From the NCBI RefSeq assembly GCF_011752625.1, contig NZ_VWXD01000001.1, positions 372,001 to 436,000 of the forward strand: 64,000 bases of DNA. Reading direction: 5' to 3'. Of the stretch, positions 25,735 to 34,734 are shown in pieces. This stretch comes from Candidatus Pantoea formicae (GTDB lineage Bacteria; Pseudomonadota; Gammaproteobacteria; Enterobacterales; Enterobacteriaceae). The notes beneath the pieces were generated by a model, which was not told the DNA's origin, made no database searches, and saw nothing but the letters and a program-made list of their open reading frames with translations. Position numbers and translations under genes: made by a program. Numbering within the stretch: position 1 is the stretch's first letter; every line of letters starts with the position of its first letter.

Positions 25735-26685
25735 TTACTTCGTCTCTGGCTGCCAGGTCCCCACGTCTTGCGCATTAATCGCCTTGGGCAGCAGCTTGGC
25801 CTGGTAGAACGCATCGGCAATCTTCTGTTGCTCCGCCAGATCGCTCTTGTTAACTGGCTCGATTTGATAGCTGCGTTGCTGGTTGGCCTGTTCCACCGTC
25901 GCTAAGGGCAAATTACCCCACAGTGGCGAGAGAATCTTTGCCGCATCGGTGGGGTGGGCTTTCAACCATTGTGCTTCTTGGTCGAGCGTCTTATACACAA
26001 TGCCCAGCACTTCAGGATGCTTTTTGGCGTAAGGCGTTGAAACCAGATAGTAGCGTTGATAGCTGGCAAGTCCTTTGCCGCTCACTAACACGCGGGTGTG
26101 CTGTTCCACTTTGGAACTGGTCACAAAGGGTTCCCAGGTCACCCAGGCATCAACGCTGCCGTGTTCCAACGCGGCACGACCATCGGCAGGTGTTAACCAT
26201 GCGGGCGTGATATCACTGAATTTCAGCCCAGCTTTCTGTAAGGCAGCAATCAACAGATAATGGCTGCCTGCCGCCTTAGTCACGGCAATCTTTTTCCCTT
26301 TCAAAACCTGCAGCGATTGGATGCTGGAATTGGCGGGCACCAGAATGGCTTGTGCCTCAGGTGAGGGTGTCTCGCGCGCATAATATGTCAGATCTGCACC
26401 TGCCGCTTGCGCGAACACGGGCACGGTATCCGCGACATCGGCAGAGAGATCCACGTTGTTCAAATTCAACGCTTCCAGCAGCGGTAAGCCGCTGGTGAAT
26501 TCATGCCAGCTCACTTTGATGCCGCGATCGGCCAAGGCTTTATCCAGATCACCACGCTGTTTAATCAGCGTTAACAGCGTGGAGGATTTTTGATAGCCGA
26601 TGCGCAACGTCTCTTCAGCGTTTGCAGTAGCAAGCAGCGTGGAGAAAAGCAGTGAAGCGATAATCGTTTTGGTGGTATTGCGCAT
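25735..26685 (-). CDS. Aliphatic-sulfonate-type ABC transporter substrate-binding protein (SsuA-like)
   Basis: A 316-residue periplasmic protein with a Sec signal peptide ending near ATANAEE (about 24). The body is of the SsuA/TauA type: RIGYQKSSTLLTLIKQRG, SWHEFTSGLPLLEALNLNNVDL and the VDAWVTWEPFVTSS region. These proteins bind sulfonates for the ABC importer that supplies sulfur in starvation. No ssuB, ssuC or ssuD is adjacent, so it is an orphan binding protein that must borrow a transporter or work with genes elsewhere. A 22-bp palindrome lies just upstream. Confidence 0.85.
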   Translation of the reverse strand: MRNTTKTIIASLLFSTLLATANAEETLRIGYQKSSTLLTLIKQRGDLDKALADRGIKVSWHEFTSGLPLLEALNLNNVDLSADVADTVPVFAQAAGADLTYYARETPSPEAQAILVPANSSIQSLQVLKGKKIAVTKAAGSHYLLIAALQKAGLKFSDITPAWLTPADGRAALEHGSVDAWVTWEPFVTSSKVEQHTRVLVSGKGLASYQRYYLVSTPYAKKHPEVLGIVYKTLDQEAQWLKAHPTDAAKILSPLWGNLPLATVEQANQQRSYQIEPVNKSDLAEQQKIADAFYQAKLLPKAINAQDVGTWQPETK

Positions 26686-26703
26686 GTGAAGTCCCTGAAG
26701 GTT

Positions 26704-26725
26704 TTATCATTTTTAAAAATGATAA
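26704..26725. promoter_or_regulatory. 22-bp perfect AT-rich palindrome upstream of the SsuA-like gene
   Basis: TTATCATTTTT (26704-26714) is followed by its exact complement (26715-26725). It starts 19 bases upstream of the SsuA-like start codon and lies past the end of the LysR gene on the same strand. It can act as an operator for a dimeric regulator or as the terminator of the LysR gene; the U-rich arm supports the second. Confidence 0.5.
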
Positions 26726-26784
26726 GGCCCGTTCAGAGGCAAACAAAACTGCAAGATTGCATAAGCTTTGCGCAAATTCATCTA

Positions 26785-27690
26785 TTACAGCTGTGCGGTA
26801 ATGGCACGCAAATGCGTTCTCAATACGCCATGCAAAGCGCGAATGGCAGCGGAAAACTGTTTGCGATGCGGGCAGATGAGGTGCAATGGGGTGCTCTCGC
26901 CAGGCAACTGCGGCAACACGATTTCAAGTCGGCCTTGCTGGATATCCTCACACACATCTATCCACGATTTGTAGGCGATACCCATTCCGGCAGTTGCCCA
27001 GCGGCGGGCAACCTCAGCATCGTCACATAGCAACCGGCTTTTCACGGTAATCTGTCGCCGCATGCCTTCCTGCGGAAAGGACCATTTATCATAAACGTGC
27101 CCCCCCATCACGAAGGGCAGGCAATGGTGCTGTGCCAAATCCTCGAGTCTTTCCGGTCGGCCATGTTGATCGAGGTAGTGGGGGGAGGCGACCATCACAC
27201 GGCGGTTATCCTCGGCCAGCGGCAGCGCGACATAGCTGCTGTCGTCCAACTTACCGTAACGGATCGCGATATCGACCGGATCGCGAAAGACATCACTAAT
27301 TTGATCGGATAACGATAAACGTACGGATAAGGCCGGGTGATCACGGCAAAAATCGGTGATTAACGGTAGCAGAATATTGCGACCGATATCAGAAGGCAGC
27401 GCGATTTTGAGTTCGCCGCTTAACGCATCTTCGTGACTCTGCAAGCTATCGGCGCCAGCCTGCATCAGTGCCAGCATCTCTTGCGCGTAAGGCAGGTATT
27501 TCTCACCCTCTGCGGTCAAGCGCAGGCTACGCGTGGAACGTGCAAAGAGACGACGATCCAATTCGCGCTCAAGTCGCTGAATGGCGGCGCTCACCTGGCC
27601 CGGCAGTAAGTTCACTTCGCGAGCCGCACGGGAAAAGCTGCCCAACGCAGCGGAGCGGACGAAGAGGGTGACATCTTCCAGTCGAATCAT
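26785..27690 (-). CDS. LysR-family transcriptional regulator
   Basis: A 301-residue LysR regulator with a winged helix N-terminus (FVRSAALGSFSRAAREVNLL, VSAAIQRLERELDRRLFARS) and an inducer domain with GELKIALPSDIGRNILLPL from about 93. Divergent from the alcohol dehydrogenase and nfsB genes, the usual arrangement for a LysR controlling a redox-stress pair. The 131-base gap between them should hold its operator. Confidence 0.88.
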   Translation of the reverse strand: MIRLEDVTLFVRSAALGSFSRAAREVNLLPGQVSAAIQRLERELDRRLFARSTRSLRLTAEGEKYLPYAQEMLALMQAGADSLQSHEDALSGELKIALPSDIGRNILLPLITDFCRDHPALSVRLSLSDQISDVFRDPVDIAIRYGKLDDSSYVALPLAEDNRRVMVASPHYLDQHGRPERLEDLAQHHCLPFVMGGHVYDKWSFPQEGMRRQITVKSRLLCDDAEVARRWATAGMGIAYKSWIDVCEDIQQGRLEIVLPQLPGESTPLHLICPHRKQFSAAIRALHGVLRTHLRAITAQL

Positions 27691-27821
27691 GGCATCACTT
27701 ATCGTTGATTTTCACTCTGAGAGTGAAAGTGTTGCTCTGCTACGGGCATTTTTCAATGGAAAACGTCAGGTTATGCTGCCTGCAACTTAACTAACATACT
27801 GATGAATTGAGGAACTGCGGG

Positions 27822-28823
27822 ATGAAAGCCATTGTTTATAGCCAAAACGGTTTACCGATTTCAGATGAAAATGCGCTTTACGAATTGGATGTCGCCAAAC
27901 CGCAGCCTGGAGCACGCGATCTGCTGGTGAAAATTAACGCCATTGCAGTGAACCCGGTGGACACCAAAGTACGCAACGGCGCGCCGACGGACAAACCACG
28001 AATTTTGGGTTGGGATGCGGTCGGTGTCGTCGAAGCAGTAGGGGATGAGGTGACACTGTTCCAACCTGGCGATAACGTCTTTTACGCAGGTGATATCACC
28101 CGCGCCGGTAGCTATGCGGAGTATGGGCTGGTGGATGAGCGTATCGCGGGTCACAAACCTCGCACTTTGAATGATGCGGATGCTGCCGCTTTACCTTTGA
28201 CGTCACTCACTGCGTGGGAACTGCTGTTTGACCGTCTGGAAGTGCAGCCAGAAGACAACGCCGCGTTGCTGATTATTGGCGCGGGTGGCGGTGTGGGTTC
28301 AATCCTGACGCAACTGGCGTGCAAGCTCACCGGTCTTACCGTGATTGGCACCGCATCGCGTCCGGAAACGGCGGATTGGGTTCGTACTTTGGGGGCGCAT
28401 CATGTGGTGAATCATCACCAGCCGTTGGGCGAACAATTGGCTGCGATTGGTCATCCGCAGGTGCGTTATGTTGCCTCGTTGACCCACACCGACAGCTATT
28501 ATGCGCAACTGGTGGATGTGCTGGCACCGCAAGGCAAGTTGGCGCTGATCGACGACCCGGAATATCTGGATGTCGTGCCGCTGAAGCGCAAAGCCATTTC
28601 TCTGCACTGGGAGCTGATGTTCACTCGTTCACTGTTCCAGACGGCAGACATGCAGCGCCAGCATCAAATTTTGCAGCAGGTGAGCCAGTTGATTGATGAC
28701 CAAACACTACAAACCACTGCTGGCGAACATCACGGGACTATCAACGCGGCCAATTTGCGTAAAGCGCATGCCTTGATTGAAAGCGGACGTGCACGCGGCA
28801 AGATCGTGCTCAGCGGATTTTAA
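27822..28823 (+). CDS. Zinc-type alcohol dehydrogenase-like / quinone oxidoreductase
   Basis: A 333-residue MDR-family NADPH-dependent reductase: N-terminal GroES-like domain with INAIAVNPVDTKVRNG and LGWDAVGVVEAVG, then a Rossmann domain with IIGAGGGVGSILTQLA (about 152-167). The zinc ligands of true alcohol dehydrogenases are missing, so a quinone- or enone-reducing activity is more likely. The ATG at 27822 has GAGGA nine bases upstream. Probably in the same transcript as nfsB, 105 bases downstream, and under the divergent LysR. Confidence 0.87.
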   Translation: MKAIVYSQNGLPISDENALYELDVAKPQPGARDLLVKINAIAVNPVDTKVRNGAPTDKPRILGWDAVGVVEAVGDEVTLFQPGDNVFYAGDITRAGSYAEYGLVDERIAGHKPRTLNDADAAALPLTSLTAWELLFDRLEVQPEDNAALLIIGAGGGVGSILTQLACKLTGLTVIGTASRPETADWVRTLGAHHVVNHHQPLGEQLAAIGHPQVRYVASLTHTDSYYAQLVDVLAPQGKLALIDDPEYLDVVPLKRKAISLHWELMFTRSLFQTADMQRQHQILQQVSQLIDDQTLQTTAGEHHGTINAANLRKAHALIESGRARGKIVLSGF

Positions 28824-28865
28824 CCTGTTGATACACAATAATTATCCGATTTTTACCGGCTTGTT

Positions 28866-28889
28866 GTAGGGTGCGTATTGCTGCGCACC
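28866..28889. repeat. Short palindromic repeat with GTAGGGTGCG head
   Basis: GTAGGGTGCG (28866-28875) followed by CGCACC (28884-28889) makes a 6-bp stem with GGTGCG. The head GTAGGGT and the palindrome layout match one arm of the larger repeat at 39236-39302. It lies in the spacer between the dehydrogenase and nfsB. Confidence 0.5.
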
Positions 28890-28928
28890 AGGATTACACC
28901 TTTATCTTTATTAACTCAGGAGAATGCC

Positions 28929-29582
28929 ATGACACTCAATGATGCAGTGGCTCGTCGCCACACTGTGAAAGCGTTTGCAGGCGGTAAGAGCTTGCCGCAG
29001 GAAGAGATCGAAACGTTACTGAACGTGCTGCGCAACAGCCCATCCTCCGTTAACTCGCAGCCATGGCACTTTGTGGTGGCCTCAACGCCGGAAGGGCGTG
29101 AGCTGATGGCGCAATCCACGACCGGTGCTTTTGTTTACAACGGTCCCAAAGTGCTCAATGCCTCCCACGTCATCGCGCTGTGTATGCGCACCGATCTGGA
29201 TGACGCGCATCTGCAAAATGTGCTGGCGCAGGAAGAACAGGATGGCCGTTTTGCTAAACCAGAAGGTAAAGCAGGACAAGATAAGAGCCGCCGCGGCTAT
29301 GTGGATATGCATCGCTATGAACAGCGTGATGTGCCGCAGTGGATGGAGAAACAGGTCTATCTGGCACTGGGCGGCTTGCTGTTAGGTGCAGCGATGTTGG
29401 GTATTGATGCGACACCAATGGAAGGGTTTGATCAGCGAGCGCTGGATCAGGCATTAGGTCTGCGCGAGAAAGGTTTCACTAGCGTGGTGCTGGTGTCCCT
29501 GGGTTATCGCAGTGACGAAGATTTCAATGCGGCGCTGCCTAAATCACGTTTGCCACGTGAAGAGATTTTCACGTTTATTTGA
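28929..29582 (+). CDS. nfsB: Oxygen-insensitive NAD(P)H nitroreductase (NfsB-like)
   Basis: A 217-residue FMN-dependent nitroreductase, exactly the length of E. coli NfsB. Matching stretches are ARRHTVKAFAGGKSLP, NSPSSVNSQPWHFVVAS (FMN binding), NASHVIALC, EQDGRFAKPEGKA, MEKQVYLALGGLLLGAAMLG, and NAALPKSRLPREE at the end. It reduces nitroaromatics and quinones. The ATG at 28929 follows CAGGAG. It could be a paralogue rather than the core-genome nfsB, given its LysR/MDR context. Confidence 0.9.
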   Translation: MTLNDAVARRHTVKAFAGGKSLPQEEIETLLNVLRNSPSSVNSQPWHFVVASTPEGRELMAQSTTGAFVYNGPKVLNASHVIALCMRTDLDDAHLQNVLAQEEQDGRFAKPEGKAGQDKSRRGYVDMHRYEQRDVPQWMEKQVYLALGGLLLGAAMLGIDATPMEGFDQRALDQALGLREKGFTSVVLVSLGYRSDEDFNAALPKSRLPREEIFTFI

Positions 29583-29593
29583 TAAATGCATTA

Positions 29594-29674
29594 AACCTTC
29601 GCGGTGCAATTTATTGCGCATCTGCCAAACGTCTGACACTGCAGATAAGCGTGAAAAATCACGCTGCGAAGGTT
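29594..29674. repeat. Intergenic element able to fold into a four-way (cloverleaf) junction
   Basis: A 9-bp outer stem, AACCTTCGC (29594-29602) with GCGAAGGTT (29666-29674), encloses three consecutive hairpins: GTGCAA/TTGCGC (29604-29619), ATCTGC/GCAGAT (29620-29646, 15-base loop) and GCGTGA/TCACGC (29649-29664, loop AAAA). Only four bases of the junction remain unpaired. It lies between convergent genes. It could be a structured RNA, a bidirectional end-of-transcript signal or a palindromic repeat of the genome. Confidence 0.55.
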
Positions 29675-29758
29675 GAATGTGACCCGTAGTTACAGAGATG
29701 GCTGGCTGGGTATGCCGAAGCGGCGTAATGTGTTGCGCCCCCCTAGAAGCAACGTTGT

Positions 29759-31138
29759 TTAGCAAGGAAACAGCAAGCTAAACCGATTCACGCCATTTTC
29801 ACTACTCACCGCGCAACTGCCGCGATGCAAACGCATAATACTGCGCACAATCGATAAACCCAGTCCGCTGCTGCCTTGATGTCGTGACGCATCGGCGCGC
29901 CAGAAGCGATCAAAAATACGTGATTGCTGTTCAGCACTGAGCGCCGCGCCTTGATTCTCCACCACCAGTTCGATGCCATTCTTGTGCACCGCACTCAGCA
30001 CGCGGATGGTGGAATCACGATCGCCGTAGCGCAAGGCATTCGCCATCAGATTGGCTAAGGCGCGCTGCAGCAGTTGGGGATCGGCGCGAAGTTTTCCCTG
30101 CATGCGCATCTCCAACCGCATGGCATGCTCTTCGGCCATGCCATCAAAGTAATCCTGCAACTTCTCACCTAGCTGCGCCAGATCGATAGATTGCCAATCC
30201 ATCGCCTGGCTCGCGTCCTCCGCTTTGGCGAGGAACAGCATGTTATCGATCATCTTCGCCAGCCGCTCGAGCTCCTCGTAGTTGGAACCGAGCAGCGCCT
30301 GATAGTCACTTACGCTGCGGGGCTGGCTGAGCGCGACTTCAGTTTGTCCGATCAGCGTACCAATCGGCGTGCGCAGGTCGTGCGCCATATCTGCCGAAAC
30401 CTGGCTGAGCTGTTGATAGCCCCCTTCGAGGCGACTCAACATTTGGTTGAAAGCCGCAACCAGCGGTTCAAGTTCAGTGGGTGCGTCGCTGAATTGAATG
30501 CGATGTGACAGACGCCGCACATCGATGGCGTCCGTTTCTGCAGCCAACCGACGCAAAGGTGACAGACCACGGCTGACCAGCCAGATACTCAATGCCGCCA
30601 CCAGCAAGGCTGCCAGCGCGGTTGAAAGGATGATTTGATCGCGATAGCTGTTGAGTGTCTGTGTGCGGTCACTCATTAGGCGGCCAGTAATGATCTCAAT
30701 TTGCCCATTACCATCGCGCGTCGGGGTTAATGCCGCTGCGGAGATAAAAGGTGTGCCGTCCTGTGCCTGTTGGTGATGCACAGAGGCTAGCGTCAGGGAT
30801 TGATTGGCAGGCACCGGATTAATGTCGGGCACCGGACGCGATCCGGGATTCACCACAATCAGCGGCGGCTGGCCGGGAAAACGCAGCACTAATAATGACT
30901 CGGTATTTCCCAGCATATTGGCAAACAAGCGCGGTTTTTGTTGGATTAGCGTAATGGCGTCTTCATCGCGCAGCAGCGTACGTATCTGGTCGATGCGTGT
31001 CAGCAGCGCAGCGTCATCGCGTACGCCGATCTGCTTCGCCAGAGACTGATACAGCGCAAAGCCGCTCAGGGCAAAGATCACAATCACCGTGGTGCTAAGC
31101 AGTAAGGACAAACGGCTAGCCAGTGAACGTTTTTTCAT
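29759..31138 (-). CDS. CusS/heavy-metal-type sensor histidine kinase
   Basis: A 459-residue inner-membrane kinase: TM1 (about 10-30), periplasmic sensor (31-167), TM2 (168-189), HAMP (190-242), H-box SADMAHDLRTP with His253, then the ATPase domain with N-box ANLMANALRYG and SSGLGLSIVRSI. Layout and sequence follow the CusS/PcoS group, which senses copper or silver, but the periplasmic domain does not show an obvious metal site. Its ATG overlaps the regulator stop by four bases (ATGA), so production is coupled to the response regulator. Confidence 0.88.
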   Translation of the reverse strand: MKKRSLASRLSLLLSTTVIVIFALSGFALYQSLAKQIGVRDDAALLTRIDQIRTLLRDEDAITLIQQKPRLFANMLGNTESLLVLRFPGQPPLIVVNPGSRPVPDINPVPANQSLTLASVHHQQAQDGTPFISAAALTPTRDGNGQIEIITGRLMSDRTQTLNSYRDQIILSTALAALLVAALSIWLVSRGLSPLRRLAAETDAIDVRRLSHRIQFSDAPTELEPLVAAFNQMLSRLEGGYQQLSQVSADMAHDLRTPIGTLIGQTEVALSQPRSVSDYQALLGSNYEELERLAKMIDNMLFLAKAEDASQAMDWQSIDLAQLGEKLQDYFDGMAEEHAMRLEMRMQGKLRADPQLLQRALANLMANALRYGDRDSTIRVLSAVHKNGIELVVENQGAALSAEQQSRIFDRFWRADASRHQGSSGLGLSIVRSIMRLHRGSCAVSSENGVNRFSLLFPC

Positions 31139-31809
31139 GTTTCGGCTTCGCAGCGATAGCCCACACCGTGCACCGTGTGGATCAGCGGTTGATCAAAGGG
31201 GCCATCTATCTTCTGACGCAGGCGTTTAACCGCCACATCCACCACGTTGGTATCGCTATCAAAATTCATATCCCACACGCGTGAGGCGATCACCGTGCGC
31301 GTTAGCACCTCACCGGGATGCAGCATAAACAGATGCAACAGATTGAACTCTTTGTTAGTGAGATCGATACGCTGGCCCGCGCGTTCCACCCGGCGTTTCA
31401 GGATATCAAGTTGTAAGTCGGCAAGGGTCAAGAGGTCTGGCAATTTCTGCTGGCCGCCGCGTCGTAGCTGGGTACGGACGCGCGCCAACAGTTCAGCAAA
31501 CGAGAAGGGCTTCACCAGGTAATCGTCCGCCCCCAGTTCCAGACCCTTAATGCGATCTTCTAATGTTCCCTTGGCGGTAAGGAAAATCACAGGCGTGTGG
31601 ATCTGTTTATCCAGCGCCGCCATGACCTCCCAGCCGCTCATGCCGGGCATCATCACATCGAGTAAAATCAGATCGTAATGATGCTCCTGCGCATAGAACA
31701 AACCGTCTTGCCCGTTTATGGCCACATCAACGATAAATCCCGCCTCCGTCAATCCTTTGCGCATGTAATCGCGCGCTTTGGCTTCGTCTTCAATCACCAA
31801 AATTTTCAT
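31135..31809 (-). CDS. OmpR-family response regulator (heavy-metal type)
   Basis: A 224-residue two-component regulator. The receiver domain (1-120) has IEDE, phospho-acceptor Asp51 in LILLDVMMPG, and conserved Thr and Lys (FLTAKG, LVKPF). The C-terminal winged helix (about 128-222) ends in VHGVGYRCE. The second ATG is chosen because GGAG lies six bases before it, while the first ATG (31815) has no gap. It forms an operon with the kinase and, 18 bases upstream, a secreted hydrolase. Confidence 0.9.
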   Translation of the reverse strand: MKILVIEDEAKARDYMRKGLTEAGFIVDVAINGQDGLFYAQEHHYDLILLDVMMPGMSGWEVMAALDKQIHTPVIFLTAKGTLEDRIKGLELGADDYLVKPFSFAELLARVRTQLRRGGQQKLPDLLTLADLQLDILKRRVERAGQRIDLTNKEFNLLHLFMLHPGEVLTRTVIASRVWDMNFDSDTNVVDVAVKRLRQKIDGPFDQPLIHTVHGVGYRCEAET

Positions 31810-31833
31810 GCGCATCTCCGGGCGGGATAGGTG

Positions 31834-32595
31834 TTAAGGCTGAGCGTGCAGTGCGGCCTGTTCAATCAGTTTTGCCACATCATCAGGATGCGACTCATAA
31901 ACCGAGTGGCTGGCACCGGCGATTTCCACGGTGTGGCTATGCGCACGTTTCGCGTACATCCGCTCCAGATCAGGGTTAATGATTTTGTCAGCTTTCGCCA
32001 CCATGTACCAGCTAGGCTTGGTTTTCCATGCCGGGTCAGGCATGTTGGCGGTAAACACCGCGGCGTTGGTTGGCATCTGCGCATGGGCTTCGAAATCAGC
32101 CTGAGCGTCCGGTAAATCTGCCGCGAAATCACTGTGGTAATTTTCTGGCGCGATGGTCAGATAGCCATCAGTCGATTTGGCAAACGGATGCGCGCTGTTC
32201 GGGAATTTCTTGCCGTTAATCGCTTCGGTTTCGCCGTTATCCAGCGCATGAGCGGCGATATACACCAGACCCACCACTTTGCTGTCATTCCCGGCTTCGG
32301 TGATGATCGCGCCGCCGTAGCTGTGACCCACCAGAATCACTGGACCATTTTGCTGATCGATGATGCGGCGTGTGGCCGTCACATCTTCTGGGAAACCGGT
32401 GAGGGGTTCCTGGACCAGTGTCACCTTATAGCCGTCATGCGTCAGGCGGTCATATACCGGACGCCAGCCCGCACCGCCAACGAAGGCACCGTGCACCAGC
32501 ACAATATTTTTTACGGGCTGCGCTTCAGCTTGCGCCACGCCGCCTGCCATTGCCATCAAGATACCTGCTGCTAAGGTCAATTTTTTCAGTTTCAT
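31834..32595 (-). CDS. Secreted alpha/beta-hydrolase
   Basis: A 253-residue hydrolase with a Sec signal peptide cleaved near AQAEA (about 22-25). The fold shows VLVHGAFVGGAGW (oxyanion loop), GHSYGG (Ser92, nucleophile) and a C-terminal GASHSVYESHP that supplies the catalytic His. It resembles periplasmic esterase-like proteins of the EstC/methylesterase type. It is the first gene of a probable operon with the response regulator and kinase, which suggests the hydrolase or its product is linked to the sensed signal. Confidence 0.82.
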   Translation of the reverse strand: MKLKKLTLAAGILMAMAGGVAQAEAQPVKNIVLVHGAFVGGAGWRPVYDRLTHDGYKVTLVQEPLTGFPEDVTATRRIIDQQNGPVILVGHSYGGAIITEAGNDSKVVGLVYIAAHALDNGETEAINGKKFPNSAHPFAKSTDGYLTIAPENYHSDFAADLPDAQADFEAHAQMPTNAAVFTANMPDPAWKTKPSWYMVAKADKIINPDLERMYAKRAHSHTVEIAGASHSVYESHPDDVAKLIEQAALHAQP

Positions 32596-32848
32596 GGTCG
32601 TGCTCCGAATGAGTAAGGTTCGGGCACAGGATATGAAAACGGCTCTGACATCAGGGTGAGCGAGTTATGACAAAAGAATGACATCGGGGGGGTTAAGTAA
32701 ATTTTAATGGGGTATGAATATCCGCTAACCTATTAACGAATATAAGAATTCACTCTACATAAATCCGCTTTATAAGTGGTGGTAATCTATCCGCCATGTT
32801 ATTAACTCTGCATGCCGTTCTGACTTTACCTGCCTGCTGGAGATAACA

Positions 32849-33619
32849 ATGAAAAAGAGTTTGTCCTTCGCCCTTATGCTTTCACTCGGTGCTTTCAGTT
32901 CTCTCTCTTATGCTGAGCAGACGCTGCGTTTTGGCGTTGATCCGACATTCCCACCGTTTGAATCCAAGGCCAGTGATGGGTCGCTACAGGGATTTGATAT
33001 CGATCTCGGTAACGCCATCTGCGCGCAGGCGAAAGTGAAATGTCAGTGGGTGCAGATTGGCTTTGATGGCAGTATTCCGGCACTGCAGGCCAAGAAGTTT
33101 GATGCGATCCTTTCGGCGATGTCGATGACCGAAAAACGCCGTGAGCAGGTGGATTTCAGCAATATGCTGTATATCACGCCCAGCGCACTGTTAACGCCGA
33201 AGAGCAGCACGTTGACTGAAGAGATCAGTTCGCTGCGCGGCAAGAACATTGGCGTAGCGCAGGGCACCATTCAGGAAACTTACGCCAAAGCGAAGTGGGC
33301 GGCGCAAGGCGTGAATGTCGTGTCGTATCCGAATCAGATGGAAATCTATCCAGACCTGGTGGCTGGGCGTCTTGATGGCACGTTAGCGAATGCGGTGTCC
33401 GCCGATCAGGGCTTCCTAAATACGCCGGAAGGCAAAGATTACGTGATTAAAGCGACGCTAGTGGATAAAGAACTGCTGGGCAATGGCGTAGGGATTGGCT
33501 TACGTAAGGGTGACACCGTGCATCTGAAGTTGATCAATGATGCGCTGGCAGAGTTGCACAACAACGGCACCTACGACCAGCTGGCGAAGAAGTATTTCAA
33601 ATTTAAGGTATATCCATAA
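32849..33619 (+). CDS. Basic/polar amino-acid ABC transporter substrate-binding protein (ArgT/HisJ type)
   Basis: A 256-residue periplasmic protein with a signal peptide (MKKSLSFALML to SYAEQ, about 22). The family signature LRFGVDPTFPPFESK, GFDIDLGNAICAQ and DAILSAMSMTEKRREQVDFS match ArgT/HisJ binders of lysine, arginine, ornithine or histidine. No permease or ATPase is adjacent, so it must feed a transporter encoded elsewhere. A 26-base gap to the DUF2817 peptidase suggests one transcript. Confidence 0.87.
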   Translation: MKKSLSFALMLSLGAFSSLSYAEQTLRFGVDPTFPPFESKASDGSLQGFDIDLGNAICAQAKVKCQWVQIGFDGSIPALQAKKFDAILSAMSMTEKRREQVDFSNMLYITPSALLTPKSSTLTEEISSLRGKNIGVAQGTIQETYAKAKWAAQGVNVVSYPNQMEIYPDLVAGRLDGTLANAVSADQGFLNTPEGKDYVIKATLVDKELLGNGVGIGLRKGDTVHLKLINDALAELHNNGTYDQLAKKYFKFKVYP

Positions 33620-33645
33620 TCGCCTTATTAACGACAGGAAATTCC

Positions 33646-34734
33646 ATGCCTGCTCTGCCGCATTACACTTCACAACGCGCCCGTTTTGTCGCAGCTGTCG
33701 AACGTCAAAACGGGACGTTAACCTCGTACAAACATCCACTCACGGGCCCACAAGGTGAACCGCTGTTCACCGATGTCGCCGTAGTGGGCAATCCCCACGC
33801 CAGCAAACTGATGTTAGTGATCTCAGGCACGCACGGCGTGGAGGGTTATTACGGTTCCGATAGCCAAATTGAGTGGCTCAATCGCTTCAACCTTACCGCG
33901 TTGCCGGATGACACCGCGATCCTGTTGCTACATCTGCTGAACCCTTGGGGTGCGGCTCATCTGCGGCGAGTGAATGAAGACAATATAGACCTCAACCGTA
34001 ACTTTATCGATTTTAATCAATCCGCACCGGCTAACCCGGACTATGCCGCCTGGCACGGGATCTACCAGGGTGAGCGAGCTCAAGCTGACCAACTGTTGAA
34101 TGAGACGCTCAAGGGTGCGGGATGGTTAGCGATGAAGCGGGTGGTTGAGGCGGGGCAATACCAGTTTGCCGATGGCTTTTTCTATGGTGGACAGCAGCCG
34201 AGCTGGTCTTATCGCACCATGCAGAACATCATTGAGACCCATCTATCCCACGCCAAAACCATTCTGAGCTTTGACTTGCATACAGGCGCTGGCGCATGGG
34301 GCCATCCGATGTTGCTCTCCATTGCCGAACAACCGGTAGTAGCGCATCAGTGGGGTAAGGCGTTATATGGCGAGTGGCTGACGTTACTGTTCACAGGCGC
34401 AGGGCGTGACAGTGTAACAGGTGTTACCGCCACCGCGACCGGATATCTCTCGCAATTTCTGCTGGAATCACTGCCCGACACGCACATCCTGCCGTTAGTG
34501 GTGGAGTGCGGCACCTATCCGGGCGAAGAGATGCACCGTCGGGTGCGGGATGATCATTGGCTGCACCTGCAGGGCGAACCGGCCAGTGAGGCTGGGCAAG
34601 CCCTCAAACAGAAACTGGTGGAAGGGTTTTGGCCAGCAGACCGCGACTGGCGCGATCTGGTGGCGTTCCGCACTCAACAGATTTTCTCTCGAGGTTGGAA
34701 AGGATTACTCAGCGCGGATCACAAGCGCCCGTAA
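33646..34734 (+). CDS. DUF2817 / M14-like metallocarboxypeptidase-fold protein
   Basis: A 362-residue cytoplasmic protein of the DUF2817 family, which belongs to the M14 carboxypeptidase/deacylase fold. Zinc-site motifs are ISGTHGVEGYYGS (His and Glu, about 60-72), NRNFIDF, and DLHTGAGAWGHP (His), with a C-terminal VVECGTYPG bearing the catalytic Glu. It probably removes an acyl or amino-acid group. It follows the amino-acid binding protein and ends convergently, overlapping the oxygenase gene by 16 bases. Confidence 0.83.
   Translation: MPALPHYTSQRARFVAAVERQNGTLTSYKHPLTGPQGEPLFTDVAVVGNPHASKLMLVISGTHGVEGYYGSDSQIEWLNRFNLTALPDDTAILLLHLLNPWGAAHLRRVNEDNIDLNRNFIDFNQSAPANPDYAAWHGIYQGERAQADQLLNETLKGAGWLAMKRVVEAGQYQFADGFFYGGQQPSWSYRTMQNIIETHLSHAKTILSFDLHTGAGAWGHPMLLSIAEQPVVAHQWGKALYGEWLTLLFTGAGRDSVTGVTATATGYLSQFLLESLPDTHILPLVVECGTYPGEEMHRRVRDDHWLHLQGEPASEAGQALKQKLVEGFWPADRDWRDLVAFRTQQIFSRGWKGLLSADHKRP

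Noticed and set aside
29594..29674. Cloverleaf element as a tRNA gene
   Set aside because: The closing stem is 9 bp, the middle arm has a 15-base loop, and there are no conserved D-loop or T-loop bases and no CCA end.
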